NCBI RefSeq assembly: GCF_000686025.1
Contig: NZ_JMLQ01000002.1
Span: forward strand, 584,739 to 648,738
DNA from: Rhodococcus sp. UNC23MFCrub1.1
GTDB lineage: Bacteria; Actinomycetota; Actinomycetes; Mycobacteriales; Mycobacteriaceae
Direction: 5' to 3'
Length of the DNA stretch: 64,000 nucleotides
Shown here: piece after piece, positions 8,283-16,997 of the stretch
Layout: each line of letters starts with the position of its first letter
Position numbering within the stretch: the stretch's first letter is position 1
Notes under the pieces: model-generated
What the model saw: the letters and a program-made list of their open reading frames with translations, nothing else
What the model was told of the DNA's origin: nothing
The model's database searches: none
Made by a program: the position numbers and the translations under genes

Positions 8283-9320
8283 TCAGCCGGACTGGCCCTG
8301 CAACTTGCTCAGTCGGTAGCGCAGCTTGCCCGGACGGTCACGCTCGGTGGTGAGCGAGGAGGTGCGCGCGATGTGGGCCTCGCCGAAGCGGTCCAGCAGG
8401 AGGTCGTCCACCATCCGCACCTGACCGGGGCGGTACTGGTAGTCCATGGCCGCCGTCACGTACTCGACTCGTGCGGGGTCGAGGGCCTCCTCGAGTTCCG
8501 CGCCCGTCGTGATCCCGTTCGCGTTGACGAGAGTCAGCAGCCACTCGTAGTGACCGCTCCGACTGGGGGTGTAATCGGGAAGGAGGTCGGTGACGATGGT
8601 GCGCAGCTGATCGGCGGTGAGCTGGAGATCCATCCCGCGTGCGGCATCGGCCGCGCGCAGTTCCGTGATCTTCTCCTTGTGGTGCCGATCGGCGAGTTCG
8701 AACTGGGCGTCCGCAAGTTCGATCAGCCCCGCCGCGAGCGTGAACGCTCGGTCGATGGTCGGCGAACCCTGCGTGCGGGAGTTCTTGAACCGGATGTCGT
8801 GCTCGATCTCCGCCCAGGCGTGCTGCAGCACGGTGCGGATCTGCACCTCGAAGCCGAGGCCGGTGAACTGCTCGCATCCCGCCGGGACGCGGTCGCCGTC
8901 CGCACTGAGGATGAGGTGCCGTCCGGCATAGCCGAACACGCCGGACTCCTGGGCGAGGGACGACTTGTCGATGGTCTTGAGCAGCACGAAGTGCTTCGAG
9001 ATGGCGTCCGCGACGCGGTCGATGTCCGACGTCAGATACGTGATGACACGGATCCCGACGAGATCGGTGACCTCGGCGAGCGGATCGGTGAACTCGAGCG
9101 ACCCGTCCTCGCGGAGGCGGGCGAACTTGCCGGCAGCGGACTCCACGGACTTGGTACGTGCCTCGACGGCGTCGATGTCGATGTCCGCCTCGGAGACGAA
9201 CGTCTCGACGGCGGCCGACAGCGCTGCCGTGGCCGCGGCGAAGTGATCCCACCGCGAGCGGTACTCCTCGACGGAGCTGTGCAGCCCTGACGGTGAGGGT
9301 GGGGACGACGTGGGGCGCAT
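8283..9320 (-). CDS. RelA/SpoT-domain alarmone synthetase-like protein
   Basis: 345 residues with a single RelA/SpoT synthetase domain at about 50-195 and no HD hydrolase, TGS or ACT domain. Family landmarks are RTKSVES, DLVGIRVITYL, FGYAGRHL (the place of the GYxSxH nucleotide loop) and EVQIRTVLQHAWAEIEHDI. A ~150-residue helical C-terminal extension follows (170 to the end) that I do not recognise. Likely activity is pyrophosphate transfer to a guanine or adenine nucleotide, or to tRNA if it is a toxSAS relative. The start at ATG 9320 was chosen because an upstream open extension overlaps the divergent membrane gene and has no family residues. CATGGTGG-N10-CCACCATG (9318-9343) spans the start. 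Confidence 0.75.
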   Translation of the reverse strand: MRPTSSPPSPSGLHSSVEEYRSRWDHFAAATAALSAAVETFVSEADIDIDAVEARTKSVESAAGKFARLREDGSLEFTDPLAEVTDLVGIRVITYLTSDIDRVADAISKHFVLLKTIDKSSLAQESGVFGYAGRHLILSADGDRVPAGCEQFTGLGFEVQIRTVLQHAWAEIEHDIRFKNSRTQGSPTIDRAFTLAAGLIELADAQFELADRHHKEKITELRAADAARGMDLQLTADQLRTIVTDLLPDYTPSRSGHYEWLLTLVNANGITTGAELEEALDPARVEYVTAAMDYQYRPGQVRMVDDLLLDRFGEAHIARTSSLTTERDRPGKLRYRLSKLQGQSG

Positions 9321-9343
9321 GGTGGAGATTCTGCCCCACCATG
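9318..9343. promoter_or_regulatory. inverted repeat in the divergent RelA-like/membrane protein promoter
   Basis: CATGGTGG (9318-9325) and CCACCATG (9336-9343) are perfect 8-base inverted arms separated by 10 bases. They fill most of the 36-base space between two divergent start codons and include the start codon of the RelA-like gene. A regulator bound here would block both genes. No regulator gene is adjacent. Confidence 0.35.
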
Positions 9344-9356
9344 GTCCAATGCTCGC

Positions 9357-9836
9357 GTGACGCTCCGTAGCGGTCCGACCCGACCGGCCTCCGGCCTTCC
9401 CGCACGCGTGGTCGACTGGGACGCGACGCTCCTGATCCTGGCGTCCGCACTGATCCTGTTGGCCGCGTTGATCCTCGGCGTATGGAAATTCCGCCAGATG
9501 TCGACGTCCGAGAACGGGCAGGCGCATCCGTACGTGGACATCGCTCACCGGGCGGCGTTGATGTACTCGTTCGCGACCCTGGTCCTGGTGCCGCTGGTGC
9601 ACTTCGGTGCCTGGCCGACGTGGGTGAATCTGGTCGCGTCGGGGGCTGTCGTCTTCTTCTTCGTCGCTGCGATCGTCAGCTACGTGGTGCACGGATTCCT
9701 GCGCGACACCGACAACCAGTTCGTCCGCCCGGTGCCGGGAACGCATGCGTTCATGTATGCGCTCGCGGCCACCGAGATCGGCGGACTACTGGTGTTGATC
9801 GTGGGTTTCGTGCGCGGGCCGCTGTTCGTGAGTTAG
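9357..9836 (+). CDS. conserved four-helix membrane protein, function unknown
   Basis: 159 residues from GTG 9357. Four hydrophobic helices are visible at about residues 24-43, 68-87, 91-114 and 130-151, with a polar loop of ~24 residues after helix 1 (RQMSTSENGQAHPYVDIAHR). No catalytic motif is recognised. It is divergently transcribed from the RelA/SpoT-like gene with only 36 bases between starts, which suggests shared control. Its stop overlaps that of the convergent symporter gene (9833-9836). Confidence 0.65.
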   Translation: MTLRSGPTRPASGLPARVVDWDATLLILASALILLAALILGVWKFRQMSTSENGQAHPYVDIAHRAALMYSFATLVLVPLVHFGAWPTWVNLVASGAVVFFFVAAIVSYVVHGFLRDTDNQFVRPVPGTHAFMYALAATEIGGLLVLIVGFVRGPLFVS

Positions 9837-11194
9837 CGCGCGAGCTCCACGTCGTCGACGAACGGGTCGCCGTTGCGCGGGGCGTCGAACCGCTCCTGGT
9901 CCAGGATGCCTTCGCGCTTGGCGACGATGGCCGGGATCAGCGCCTGGCCGGTGACGTTGACGGCGGTGCGACCCATGTCGACGATTGGCTCGACGGCGAG
10001 CAGCAGGCCGACACCGGCGAGCGGCAGGCCGAGCGTGGACAGCGTCAGGGTCAGCATGACCGTGGCACCGGTGGTGCCCGCCGTCGCCGCGGAGCCGATC
10101 ACGGAGACGACCACGATGAGCAGGTAGTCGGTGATCGTGAGGTCGACGCCGTAGAACTGGGCGACGAAGATCGCGGCGATGGCCGGGTAGATGGCCGCGC
10201 AACCGTCCATCTTGGTGGTGGCGCCGAGCGGAACCGCGAACGACGCGTACTCGCGGGGCACACCGAGATTGCGCTCGGTGACGCGCTGGGTCAGCGGCAG
10301 GGTGCCGATGGACGAGCGGGAGACGAAGCCGAGCTGCGTTGCGGGCCACACGCCCGAGTAGAAGTTGCGGATCGAGAGGCCGTGCGCCCGAACGATGATC
10401 GGGTAGACGACGAAGAACACGATGGCGAGTCCGACGTACACCGAGACCGTGAAGACACCCAGTGAGCCGATCGCGTCCCATCCGTACGTGGCGACGGCGT
10501 TGGCGATGAGCGCCGTCGTACCGATGGGGGCCAACCGGATGATCCACCACAGCACCTTCTGCACGATCGCGAGCAGAGAGGCGTTGAACGTCAGGAACGG
10601 CTCGGCCGCCTTGCCCACCTTCAGCGCGGCGATACCGATCGCCGCGGCGACGACGAGCAGCTGCAGGATGTTGAAGTTCAGTGTGGTGCTCAGTGCACCC
10701 TCGGTCTCGCTGGTGCGGGCGCCGAGCGCCAGGAAGTTGTTGGGGACGAGGCCGGTGAGGAACGACCACCACGACCCTGTGCTCGACGGTTCCTTCCCGA
10801 GATCTGGCGAGACGCCGGTGCGCGAACCCGGTTGCGCGACAAGCCCGATGATGATGCCGACGATCACGGCGATGAATGCGGTGATGGCGAACCACAGCAG
10901 GGTCTGGCCTGCCAGGCGTGCCGCGTTGGTGACGGCGCGCAGATTGGCGATGGAACTGACGATGGCCGTGAACACGAGGGGCACCACGGCGACGGTGAGC
11001 AGTTTGACGTAGCTCGATCCGATGGTCGACACCGTCTCGACGAGCCAGTTGGGGTTGCCGTCGGCGGCGTCGGGCATGGATCGGGCGATCAGTCCGACGA
11101 TGACGCCGAGGATCAACCCGGCGACGATCTGGGGCCCGAACGACGTGAGCCAGTGCGGCAGTCGACGGGTGGGGGCAGCGCTGGGCGCGGACAT
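9833..11194 (-). CDS. dicarboxylate/amino acid:cation symporter (DAACS family)
   Basis: About 453 residues, an inner-membrane secondary transporter of the GltP/DctA family importing glutamate, aspartate or C4-dicarboxylates with H+ or Na+. Landmarks are the serine-rich re-entrant hairpin SRSSIGTLPLT near residue 285, AVPLGATTKMDGCA (NMDGT-like cation/substrate motif) and the final substrate-binding helix with VEPIVDMGRTAVNVTG. The residues in that helix (DMGRTAVNV) resemble the (D)xxRTxxNV motif of family members; the Arg favours acidic amino acids. ATG 11194 was chosen for its GGAAGG ribosome site; 13 codons upstream are open but not conserved. Confidence 0.88.
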   Translation of the reverse strand: MSAPSAAPTRRLPHWLTSFGPQIVAGLILGVIVGLIARSMPDAADGNPNWLVETVSTIGSSYVKLLTVAVVPLVFTAIVSSIANLRAVTNAARLAGQTLLWFAITAFIAVIVGIIIGLVAQPGSRTGVSPDLGKEPSSTGSWWSFLTGLVPNNFLALGARTSETEGALSTTLNFNILQLLVVAAAIGIAALKVGKAAEPFLTFNASLLAIVQKVLWWIIRLAPIGTTALIANAVATYGWDAIGSLGVFTVSVYVGLAIVFFVVYPIIVRAHGLSIRNFYSGVWPATQLGFVSRSSIGTLPLTQRVTERNLGVPREYASFAVPLGATTKMDGCAAIYPAIAAIFVAQFYGVDLTITDYLLIVVVSVIGSAATAGTTGATVMLTLTLSTLGLPLAGVGLLLAVEPIVDMGRTAVNVTGQALIPAIVAKREGILDQERFDAPRNGDPFVDDVELAR

Positions 11195-11381
11195 GGTGGT
11201 GCCTTCCGAGAATGCTGGGGCGGCCGAGAACAACGGCCGAGAAAAAGGGTGCGCGGTGGACGAGTGGACCGGGGAGGAACACGGTCTATCGACAGATGGC
11301 GCTGGCCTGCAGGCGAAGGTCGACGTAGCGACGCGAGGTCAGGAGCAAGGGCACTCGGACGATGCTACGCCCGTGCCCGGG

Positions 11382-11693
11382 TCAGCTGACGCCGAGCCGG
11401 CGCAGGCCCGCGGTGACTGCCGCTGCGGCGACGACCACGAGCACGAAAGGCGCTCTGCGCCAGGCGAGAACAGCGGCGACGAGGACCCCGGCGGGGAGTG
11501 CGAGGCCCGCGTCACGGGGAAACGTCGAGGTCGCGACGAGGGCGACGAACACGACGGCGACCGCCGTGGTCATCGACTTCTCGGCCGACACGGACAGTTC
11601 CCGGCGCCCGCGCAGCGCGATCCCGATCAGGCGGAACGCGAACGTGCCGACGGCGAGTGCGGCGACACCCGCGAGAATGGCCCCGGTGCTCAC
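11382..11693 (-). CDS. azlD: branched-chain amino acid exporter small subunit (AzlD)
   Basis: 103 residues with three to four hydrophobic segments, the AzlD/BrnE small partner of the two-component LIV-E exporter. It overlaps the AzlC gene by four bases (11690-11693), indicating translational coupling. The ALRGRRELS then SVSAEKSMTTAVAVVF pattern matches the family, which typically has R-x-LP in the first loop. Together with AzlC it should export leucine, isoleucine, valine or methionine. Confidence 0.85.
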   Translation of the reverse strand: MSTGAILAGVAALAVGTFAFRLIGIALRGRRELSVSAEKSMTTAVAVVFVALVATSTFPRDAGLALPAGVLVAAVLAWRRAPFVLVVVAAAAVTAGLRRLGVS

Positions 11694-12412
11694 GAGGCGC
11701 CGTTCCTACGCCCGTGTCGGAGCACGAACGGCATGACGGCGATCAGGGCGAGCACCACGGAGACGCCGGCGGGCACCACGACCCCAGCGGCGACGGCGAC
11801 CACGGCGCCGACACCCGCGGCGATGCGTGTCACGCGATCGCGCAGGGAGGGCATCACGAGTGCGAGCAGGACGGCAGGAAAGGCCGCGTCGAGTCCGAGC
11901 GACTCCGCGCTCTCCACGCCGGCGCCGAGGCCCACACCGGCCAGCACGCCCAGATTCCACGCGAGGAAGAGGAACGCGCCGCAGAACCAGAACGAGAGGG
12001 TCCTGCCCCGCCTGGTGGTCGAGGCCATCGAGAAGGCGACCGACTCGTCGGTGACCAGATGGGCCCCGAGCAGTCGTGCGGCGGGTCGTTCCCCGAGCAG
12101 CGGTGCCACCGAGAAGCTGAGCGGAAGCAGTCTGACGTTGATGAGGAGTGCGCTGGACACCGCGGCCAGAACGCTGCCGCCGCCGGTGAGTACTCCGACG
12201 AAGACGAACTGCGAGGCGCCCGCGAAGACCGCGATCGACAGGAGGCAGGGGAGCCACCACGGCAGATCGGAGGCGACGGCGATCGCACCGAGCGAGGCAC
12301 CGACCAGGGCGTCGGCCAGGCACACCACGGCAATGTCCCGCACCGCCACGTCGGGGTCGTCCCGGAGCGTGAGCCACAGGGGTGTTCGCCATATCGAACG
12401 CATGGTGCTCAT
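11690..12412 (-). CDS. azlC: branched-chain amino acid exporter large subunit (AzlC)
   Basis: 240 residues with about seven transmembrane segments. The family signature is present as GASLGAIAVASDLP, FAGASQFVFVGVLTGGG and LINVRLLPLSFSVAPLL, followed by HLVTDESVAFSM. It is the large, substrate-conducting subunit partnered with AzlD. The start may be ATG 12412 or ATG 12403; neither has a clear ribosome site. It is divergent from an XRE-cupin regulator, and a palindrome (12431-12448) lies 19 bases upstream. That layout makes the regulator the probable controller. Confidence 0.85.
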   Translation of the reverse strand: MSTMRSIWRTPLWLTLRDDPDVAVRDIAVVCLADALVGASLGAIAVASDLPWWLPCLLSIAVFAGASQFVFVGVLTGGGSVLAAVSSALLINVRLLPLSFSVAPLLGERPAARLLGAHLVTDESVAFSMASTTRRGRTLSFWFCGAFLFLAWNLGVLAGVGLGAGVESAESLGLDAAFPAVLLALVMPSLRDRVTRIAAGVGAVVAVAAGVVVPAGVSVVLALIAVMPFVLRHGRRNGAS

Positions 12413-12430
12413 GGTGAACGGTCGCGGTGC

Positions 12431-12448
12431 CGTTCGTCAAGGCGAACG
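12431..12448. promoter_or_regulatory. palindromic operator between azlC and the XRE-cupin gene
   Basis: CGTTCG-TCAAGG-CGAACG is a perfect 6-base inverted repeat with a 6-base spacer, 19 bases from the azlC start and 39 bases from the regulator start. A further half-site GACGAAC occurs at 12461-12467. The repeated GTTCGTC/GACGAAC core is a good candidate binding site for the divergent regulator. Confidence 0.45.
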
Positions 12449-12486
12449 AAGGGAGTGTGAGACGAACACTGTGGCATCATGCAGTC

Positions 12487-13041
12487 ATGTCCGACAGCGC
12501 ACCCATCGCCGCGATCGCCGCGTCGCTCGTCCGGGAGCGTCGACGTACGGGCCTGTCTCTCGCCGAGGTGGCCCGGCGCGCGGGTATCGCGAAGTCGACC
12601 CTCTCCCAGCTCGAGTCGGGAACGGGCAATCCCAGCGTCGAGACGCTGTGGGCTCTGAGCGTGACGCTGAACGTGCCCTTCGCGCGCCTGGTGGAACCGC
12701 CGCGGCAGGAGGTCCGCCTGGTACGACGCGGTGAGGGTCCGTCGATCGCCGCGGAGTCGTCGGACTACACCGCGACACTGCTGTCGTCCTGCCCACCGAC
12801 CGCCCGCCGCGACCTGTACCTGCTCGCCGCCGAGGTGGGGACGCCCCGGCTGTCCGATCCGCACATGCACGGGGTGATCGAACACGTGGTGGTGTCGTCC
12901 GGCCGGGCGGTGTGCGGGCCGGTGAACGCGACCGAGGAGCTGGGGCCGGGGGACTACCTGTCGTACCCCGGCGACGTGCCCCACGTGTTCGAGGCACTCG
13001 AGAACGGGACGACTGCGGTGATGGTCACCGAGCAGTACTGA
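12487..13041 (+). CDS. XRE family regulator with C-terminal cupin
   Basis: 184 residues. An N-terminal helix-turn-helix (residues ~8-62, with LSLAEVARRAGIAKSTLSQLESG) is followed by a cupin sensor domain (~105-180, with DPHMHGVIEHVVV and GPGDYLSYPGDVPHVFE). These HTH-cupin proteins sense small molecules, often amino acids, and commonly govern adjacent AzlCD exporters. Divergent orientation and the shared palindrome support control of azlCD. Its 3' end overlaps the convergent ansA by 17 bases. Confidence 0.88.
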   Translation: MSDSAPIAAIAASLVRERRRTGLSLAEVARRAGIAKSTLSQLESGTGNPSVETLWALSVTLNVPFARLVEPPRQEVRLVRRGEGPSIAAESSDYTATLLSSCPPTARRDLYLLAAEVGTPRLSDPHMHGVIEHVVVSSGRAVCGPVNATEELGPGDYLSYPGDVPHVFEALENGTTAVMVTEQY

Positions 13042-13975
13042 TCGAGGCCAGATCCGCTGTGATCGGCAGGCGATTGCTCAGCAACGCGCACAGCAGGATT
13101 CGCGCCTGGGCGGGACTGAGGTCGCCCGCGGACACCGCACCGGCACGTACCAGGTCGGCGCCCCCTCCGCCGCCGCCGTAAGTGGTGACGACACCGCCGG
13201 ACGGCACCCGCGTCGACAACATCACCGGGACACCGGCATCGGTACACCGGCGCACAGCGTCGACGACGGCGGCGTTCGCATTGCCCGCGCCCATCGCCTG
13301 CAGCACGATCCCGTCGGTGCGGGCGGACCGCAGGGCGTCGATGACGAGTCCGTCGACACCCGGGTAGAGCGCGACCAAGTCGACCCGGATCCCGTCGATC
13401 GAACTGTCCGGCAGCGTCTCCCGCGGAACCGGGTCCACCGCCGGCGTTCCGGAGTAGGCATCGAGCGCGGTCGTGTGCGATTTCCGTACCCCGCGGGCCC
13501 GGAGAACGCGCGGGCCGAAGGCGACGAGTACACCGTGGCCCCGTCGCTCGGGATCGGCGGCCACGCGGAGCGCCGACTCGACGTTGTGCGGGCCGTCGCT
13601 CTCGACGTGGTCCGCGGTGCGTTGGGCGCCGGTGATCACGACGGGGCGAACGTCGGTGTGGGAGAGATCGATCAGCATCGCCGTCTCCTCGAGGGAGTCG
13701 GTGCCGTGCAGGACGACGACACCGCTCACCGCGTCGTCACGCAGCGCCTCGGTGACGGCGCCGCGGACGGTGTCCATGTCGAGGAGCGACATCGCGGCAC
13801 TGTCGACGCACAGGACGTCGGTGACTCGGACCCGGACTCCCACGCGGAGTCCGGCATCCACCAGGACGTCGTGGGCGTGACGGCCCGTGGTGCTGACACC
13901 GTCGGGGCCTACGCGGCTGGCGATGGTTCCGCCGGTGGTCAGGACGACGACCGTCGGCAGTGCGGGTGAACTCAT
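13025..13975 (-). CDS. ansA: L-asparaginase (cytoplasmic type)
   Basis: Hydrolyses asparagine to aspartate and ammonia. The 316-residue protein carries both family signatures: TTGGTIAS with catalytic T17 and [17 protein letters not shown] with T92-D93, plus [11 protein letters not shown] further on. No signal peptide is visible, so it should act in the cytosol on asparagine brought in by the permease encoded just upstream. ATG 13975 lies inside the end of the permease gene (ATGA overlap, 13972-13975). It is the third gene of the aspA-ansP-ansA operon. Confidence 0.9.
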   Translation of the reverse strand: MSSPALPTVVVLTTGGTIASRVGPDGVSTTGRHAHDVLVDAGLRVGVRVRVTDVLCVDSAAMSLLDMDTVRGAVTEALRDDAVSGVVVLHGTDSLEETAMLIDLSHTDVRPVVITGAQRTADHVESDGPHNVESALRVAADPERRGHGVLVAFGPRVLRARGVRKSHTTALDAYSGTPAVDPVPRETLPDSSIDGIRVDLVALYPGVDGLVIDALRSARTDGIVLQAMGAGNANAAVVDAVRRCTDAGVPVMLSTRVPSGGVVTTYGGGGGGADLVRAGAVSAGDLSPAQARILLCALLSNRLPITADLASISTAR

Positions 13976-15435
13976 CGGGCGACCGTTCCCCCTCCCGCAC
14001 GGGCGCGCTCGCGGGCGAGCCGCTCGATGCCCGGGCGCGCTGCGCGCCAGCCGATGACCAGCGCGGGAACGATGACCAGGAGGGAGGCGAGCGTCCAGGT
14101 GCCGATCGGGTAGTCGAAGCCCATCAGGACCAGGACGACCACCAGGAAGACGAGGGTGGCGATGCCGGTGTACGGGGCGCCGAACAACCGGAAGGACGGC
14201 CGCGTCACCACGCCCTCCTTCGACAGGTGCCAGAGCTTGAGCTGGCACAACACGATCATGGCCCAGGCGCTGACGATGCCGAGCGCGGCGAGATTGAGCA
14301 CGATCTCGAACGCCTGCTCGGGCACCACCGCGTTCAGCACCACTCCGAGCAGGGTAACCGCTGCCGTGAGCAGGATCCCGCCGTAGGGCACGCCGGCCTT
14401 GCTCATCTTCATCGCGAAGCGCGGCGCGCTGCCCGCCGCGGCCATCGATCGGAGGATACGACCGGTCGAGTAGAGCCCGGCATTGAGCGAGGACAGCGCC
14501 GCCGTCAGGACGATGAGGTTCATGGCGGTGTCCGCGCCCTCGACTCCGATCGAGCCGAAGAACGTGACGAACGGGCTCTCACCCGCGCGGTAGGCGGAGT
14601 AGGGCAGCAGGAGCGACAGCAGCAGCACGGACCCGACGTAGAAGACCGCGATGCGGATGATGACGGTGTTGATCGCCTTCGGGATGACCTTCTCGGGGTT
14701 CGGCGTCTCGCCCGCGGCGGTACCGACCAGCTCGATGGAGGCGTAGGCGAACACGACGCCCTGGATGATGACGACGGCGGGCAGCAGACCGTTGGGGATC
14801 AGCCCGCCGTTGTCGGCGATCATCGACAGGCCCTGCTCCTGGTTCGGTGTCCCCGTGACGAGGAGGTAGAGGCCGATGCACAGAAACGCCACCAGGGCGA
14901 GCACCTTGATCAGGGCGAACCAGAACTCCAGCTCGCCGAAGACTTTGACCGACACCAGGTTCAGGGACAGAACCAGCAGCAGTGCAGCGAGGGCGAAGAC
15001 CCACTGCGGTACCGACGCGATCGGGTCCCAGTAGCGGCCGAAGAAGTTCATGTAGAGCGCCACGGCGGTCACGTCGACGACGGCGGTCATCGACCAGTTG
15101 AGCCAGTACAGCCACCCGGAGACGAAGGCGGCCTTCTCCCCGAAGAACTCGCGAGCGTAGGACACGAAGGACCCGGACGTGGGCCGGTGCAGCACCAGTT
15201 CGCCGAGCGCCCGAAGGATGAGGAAAGCGAAGAACCCGCATACCGCGTACGCGATGACGAGTGCCGGGCCGGCCTGCGCCAGACGTCCGCCTGCACCCAT
15301 GAAGAGGCCGGTTCCGATGGCGCCGCCGATGGCGATCATCTGGACCTGCCGCGTTTTCAGGCCTTTGTGATAGCCGTCGTTCTCGGCGGCGTGGAGGGCG
15401 TCGTCGGCGCCGTGCTGATCGGTGGTCGTGGTCAT
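13972..15435 (-). CDS. ansP: amino acid permease of the APC family, probable L-asparagine permease
   Basis: 487 residues, about 12 transmembrane helices, amino acid-polyamine-organocation superfamily. The first helix carries the unwound substrate motif [17 protein letters not shown], and the [14 protein letters not shown] start matches the AnsP/CycA/GabP cluster. Its place between aspartase and asparaginase genes indicates asparagine (possibly aspartate) as substrate. Seven bases separate it from aspA and four bases overlap with ansA, so the three are one transcription unit. Family members also carry D-serine, alanine or GABA; the specificity is inferred from context. Confidence 0.85.
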   Translation of the reverse strand: MTTTTDQHGADDALHAAENDGYHKGLKTRQVQMIAIGGAIGTGLFMGAGGRLAQAGPALVIAYAVCGFFAFLILRALGELVLHRPTSGSFVSYAREFFGEKAAFVSGWLYWLNWSMTAVVDVTAVALYMNFFGRYWDPIASVPQWVFALAALLLVLSLNLVSVKVFGELEFWFALIKVLALVAFLCIGLYLLVTGTPNQEQGLSMIADNGGLIPNGLLPAVVIIQGVVFAYASIELVGTAAGETPNPEKVIPKAINTVIIRIAVFYVGSVLLLSLLLPYSAYRAGESPFVTFFGSIGVEGADTAMNLIVLTAALSSLNAGLYSTGRILRSMAAAGSAPRFAMKMSKAGVPYGGILLTAAVTLLGVVLNAVVPEQAFEIVLNLAALGIVSAWAMIVLCQLKLWHLSKEGVVTRPSFRLFGAPYTGIATLVFLVVVLVLMGFDYPIGTWTLASLLVIVPALVIGWRAARPGIERLARERARAGGGTVAR

Positions 15436-15442
15436 CGGGTCC

Positions 15443-16840
15443 TCAGTTCTGGAGGTTCGCGAGATGTTCGGGGCGGAGCAGTTCTTCGAGACGTGTCGCT
15501 GTCAGGAGGCCGCGTTCGAGCACCAGCTCCGCGACTCCTCGTCCGCTCTCGAGTGCCTCCTTGGCGATCTCGGTGGCGGCCTGGTATCCGATGTGCGGGT
15601 TGAGTGCCGTGACCAGTCCGATGGAGTGTTCGACGCTGTCTCGCAGGTGGGCCTCGTGCGCGGTGATCCCCACGACGCACTTGTCCGCGAGCGTCCGGCA
15701 GGCCGCACCCAGGTGCGTCATGCCGGAGGTGAGCGACTCCATGATGATGGGCTCGAAGGCGTTGAGCTGCAGCTGACCTGCCTCGGCCGCCATCGTGATG
15801 GTGACGTCCTGGCCGATGACCTGGAAGGCCACCTGGTTGAGCACCTCGGGGATGACGGGGTTGACCTTGCCGGGCATGATCGACGAGCCCGCCTGTACTG
15901 CGGGCAGGTCGATCTCGCCGAACCCTGCACGCGGTCCCGAGGAGAGGAGGCGGAGGTCGTTGCACACCTTCGACAGCTTCACGGCGCACCGCTTGAGTAC
16001 TCCCGAGAGATGCACGAACTGACCGACGTCCTGCGTGGCCTCGACGAGATCCGTCGCGCTGACGAGGGGGAGTGCGGTGATCTCGCGGAGGTGCCGGACC
16101 GCTGCCTCGCGGTAGCCGGGGGCGGCGTTGAGTCCGGTACCGATCGCGGTGGCGCCGATGTTGATCTCGTGCACCAACAGTGACGCCTCCTCGAGGCGGG
16201 CGCGGTCCTCGTCGATCATGACGGCGAACGTGCCGAACTCCTGGCCCAGTGTCATCGGCACGGCGTCCTGCAACTGGGTCCTGCCCATCTTGACGATGGC
16301 GCGGAACTCCTCTGCCTTCGCGCGGAAGGCGTCCTGCAGGATGCGCATCGACTCGGACAGGTCGGCCACCGCGAGGATCGTCGCGATGTTGCAGGCGGTG
16401 GGGTAGACGTCGTTGGTCGACTGGCCGAGGTTGACGTGCTCGTTGGGGTGCAGGTGCGCGTACTCGCCGGGACGGTGGCCGAGCAGCACCAGCGCGCGGT
16501 TGGCGATGACCTCGTTGGCGTTCATGTTGGTCGACGTGCCGGCGCCGCCCTGGATCACGTCGACGACGAACTGGTCGTGCCACCGGCCGTCCAGGATCTC
16601 GCGGGCGGCCTGCAGGATCGCGTCGCCGCGCACCTCGTCGAGAAGACCCAGTTCGATGTTGGCCGCCGCGGCCGCGTACTTCACGGCGGCGAGCGCGCGG
16701 ATCAGCTTGGTGTTCGACGAGATCGGTCGTCCGGTGATGGGGAAGTTCTCGGTGGCGCGCAGAGTGTGGATGCCCCACAGCACGTCGGCGGGCACCTCGC
16801 GCTCTCCCAGCAGGTCGTGCTCGGTACGGGTGGCGGCCAC
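15443..16840 (-). CDS. aspA: aspartate ammonia-lyase
   Basis: Deaminates L-aspartate to fumarate and ammonia, the last step of asparagine catabolism encoded by this operon. At 465 residues it has the length of the fumarase/aspartase superfamily. Key motifs are [38 protein letters not shown] and the catalytic flexible loop [15 protein letters not shown]. The early [20 protein letters not shown] segment favours aspartase over class II fumarase. It is the first gene of the operon and has a palindromic operator about 20-30 bases upstream. Confidence 0.93.
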   Translation of the reverse strand: MAATRTEHDLLGEREVPADVLWGIHTLRATENFPITGRPISSNTKLIRALAAVKYAAAAANIELGLLDEVRGDAILQAAREILDGRWHDQFVVDVIQGGAGTSTNMNANEVIANRALVLLGHRPGEYAHLHPNEHVNLGQSTNDVYPTACNIATILAVADLSESMRILQDAFRAKAEEFRAIVKMGRTQLQDAVPMTLGQEFGTFAVMIDEDRARLEEASLLVHEINIGATAIGTGLNAAPGYREAAVRHLREITALPLVSATDLVEATQDVGQFVHLSGVLKRCAVKLSKVCNDLRLLSSGPRAGFGEIDLPAVQAGSSIMPGKVNPVIPEVLNQVAFQVIGQDVTITMAAEAGQLQLNAFEPIIMESLTSGMTHLGAACRTLADKCVVGITAHEAHLRDSVEHSIGLVTALNPHIGYQAATEIAKEALESGRGVAELVLERGLLTATRLEELLRPEHLANLQN

Positions 16841-16858
16841 GGCGTTCTCCTTCGCTTG

Positions 16859-16877
16859 CTGTCAGGCTGTCTGACAG
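16859..16877. promoter_or_regulatory. palindromic operator upstream of aspA (GntR-like)
   Basis: CTGTCAG-GCTGT-CTGACAG is a perfect 7-base inverted repeat with a 5-base spacer. It also contains the tight palindrome CTGTCTGACAG (16867-16877). The TGT...ACA core resembles GntR/FadR-family operators. It lies 19-37 bases before the aspA start, where a repressor would block the operon promoter. No GntR gene is adjacent, so the regulator is presumably encoded elsewhere. Confidence 0.5.
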
Positions 16878-16997
16878 GTTGAGTGTGAACCACGGCACAG
16901 TGGATGTCAACGGTGATCTGTCGGAGCCGGGCGCTACGGTCGGGTCGACACCGGACCTCACGGTCGGTGGGACACCACGACGTTCCAGGAGGGCCAC

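Noticed and set aside
9321..9746. Upstream in-frame extension of the RelA/SpoT-like gene
   Set aside because: It is antisense to the divergent membrane protein gene and has no family residues.
13976..14248. Upstream in-frame extension of the asparaginase gene
   Set aside because: It lies within ansP in another frame; the asparaginase fold begins at ATG 13975, which has the coupled ATGA layout.
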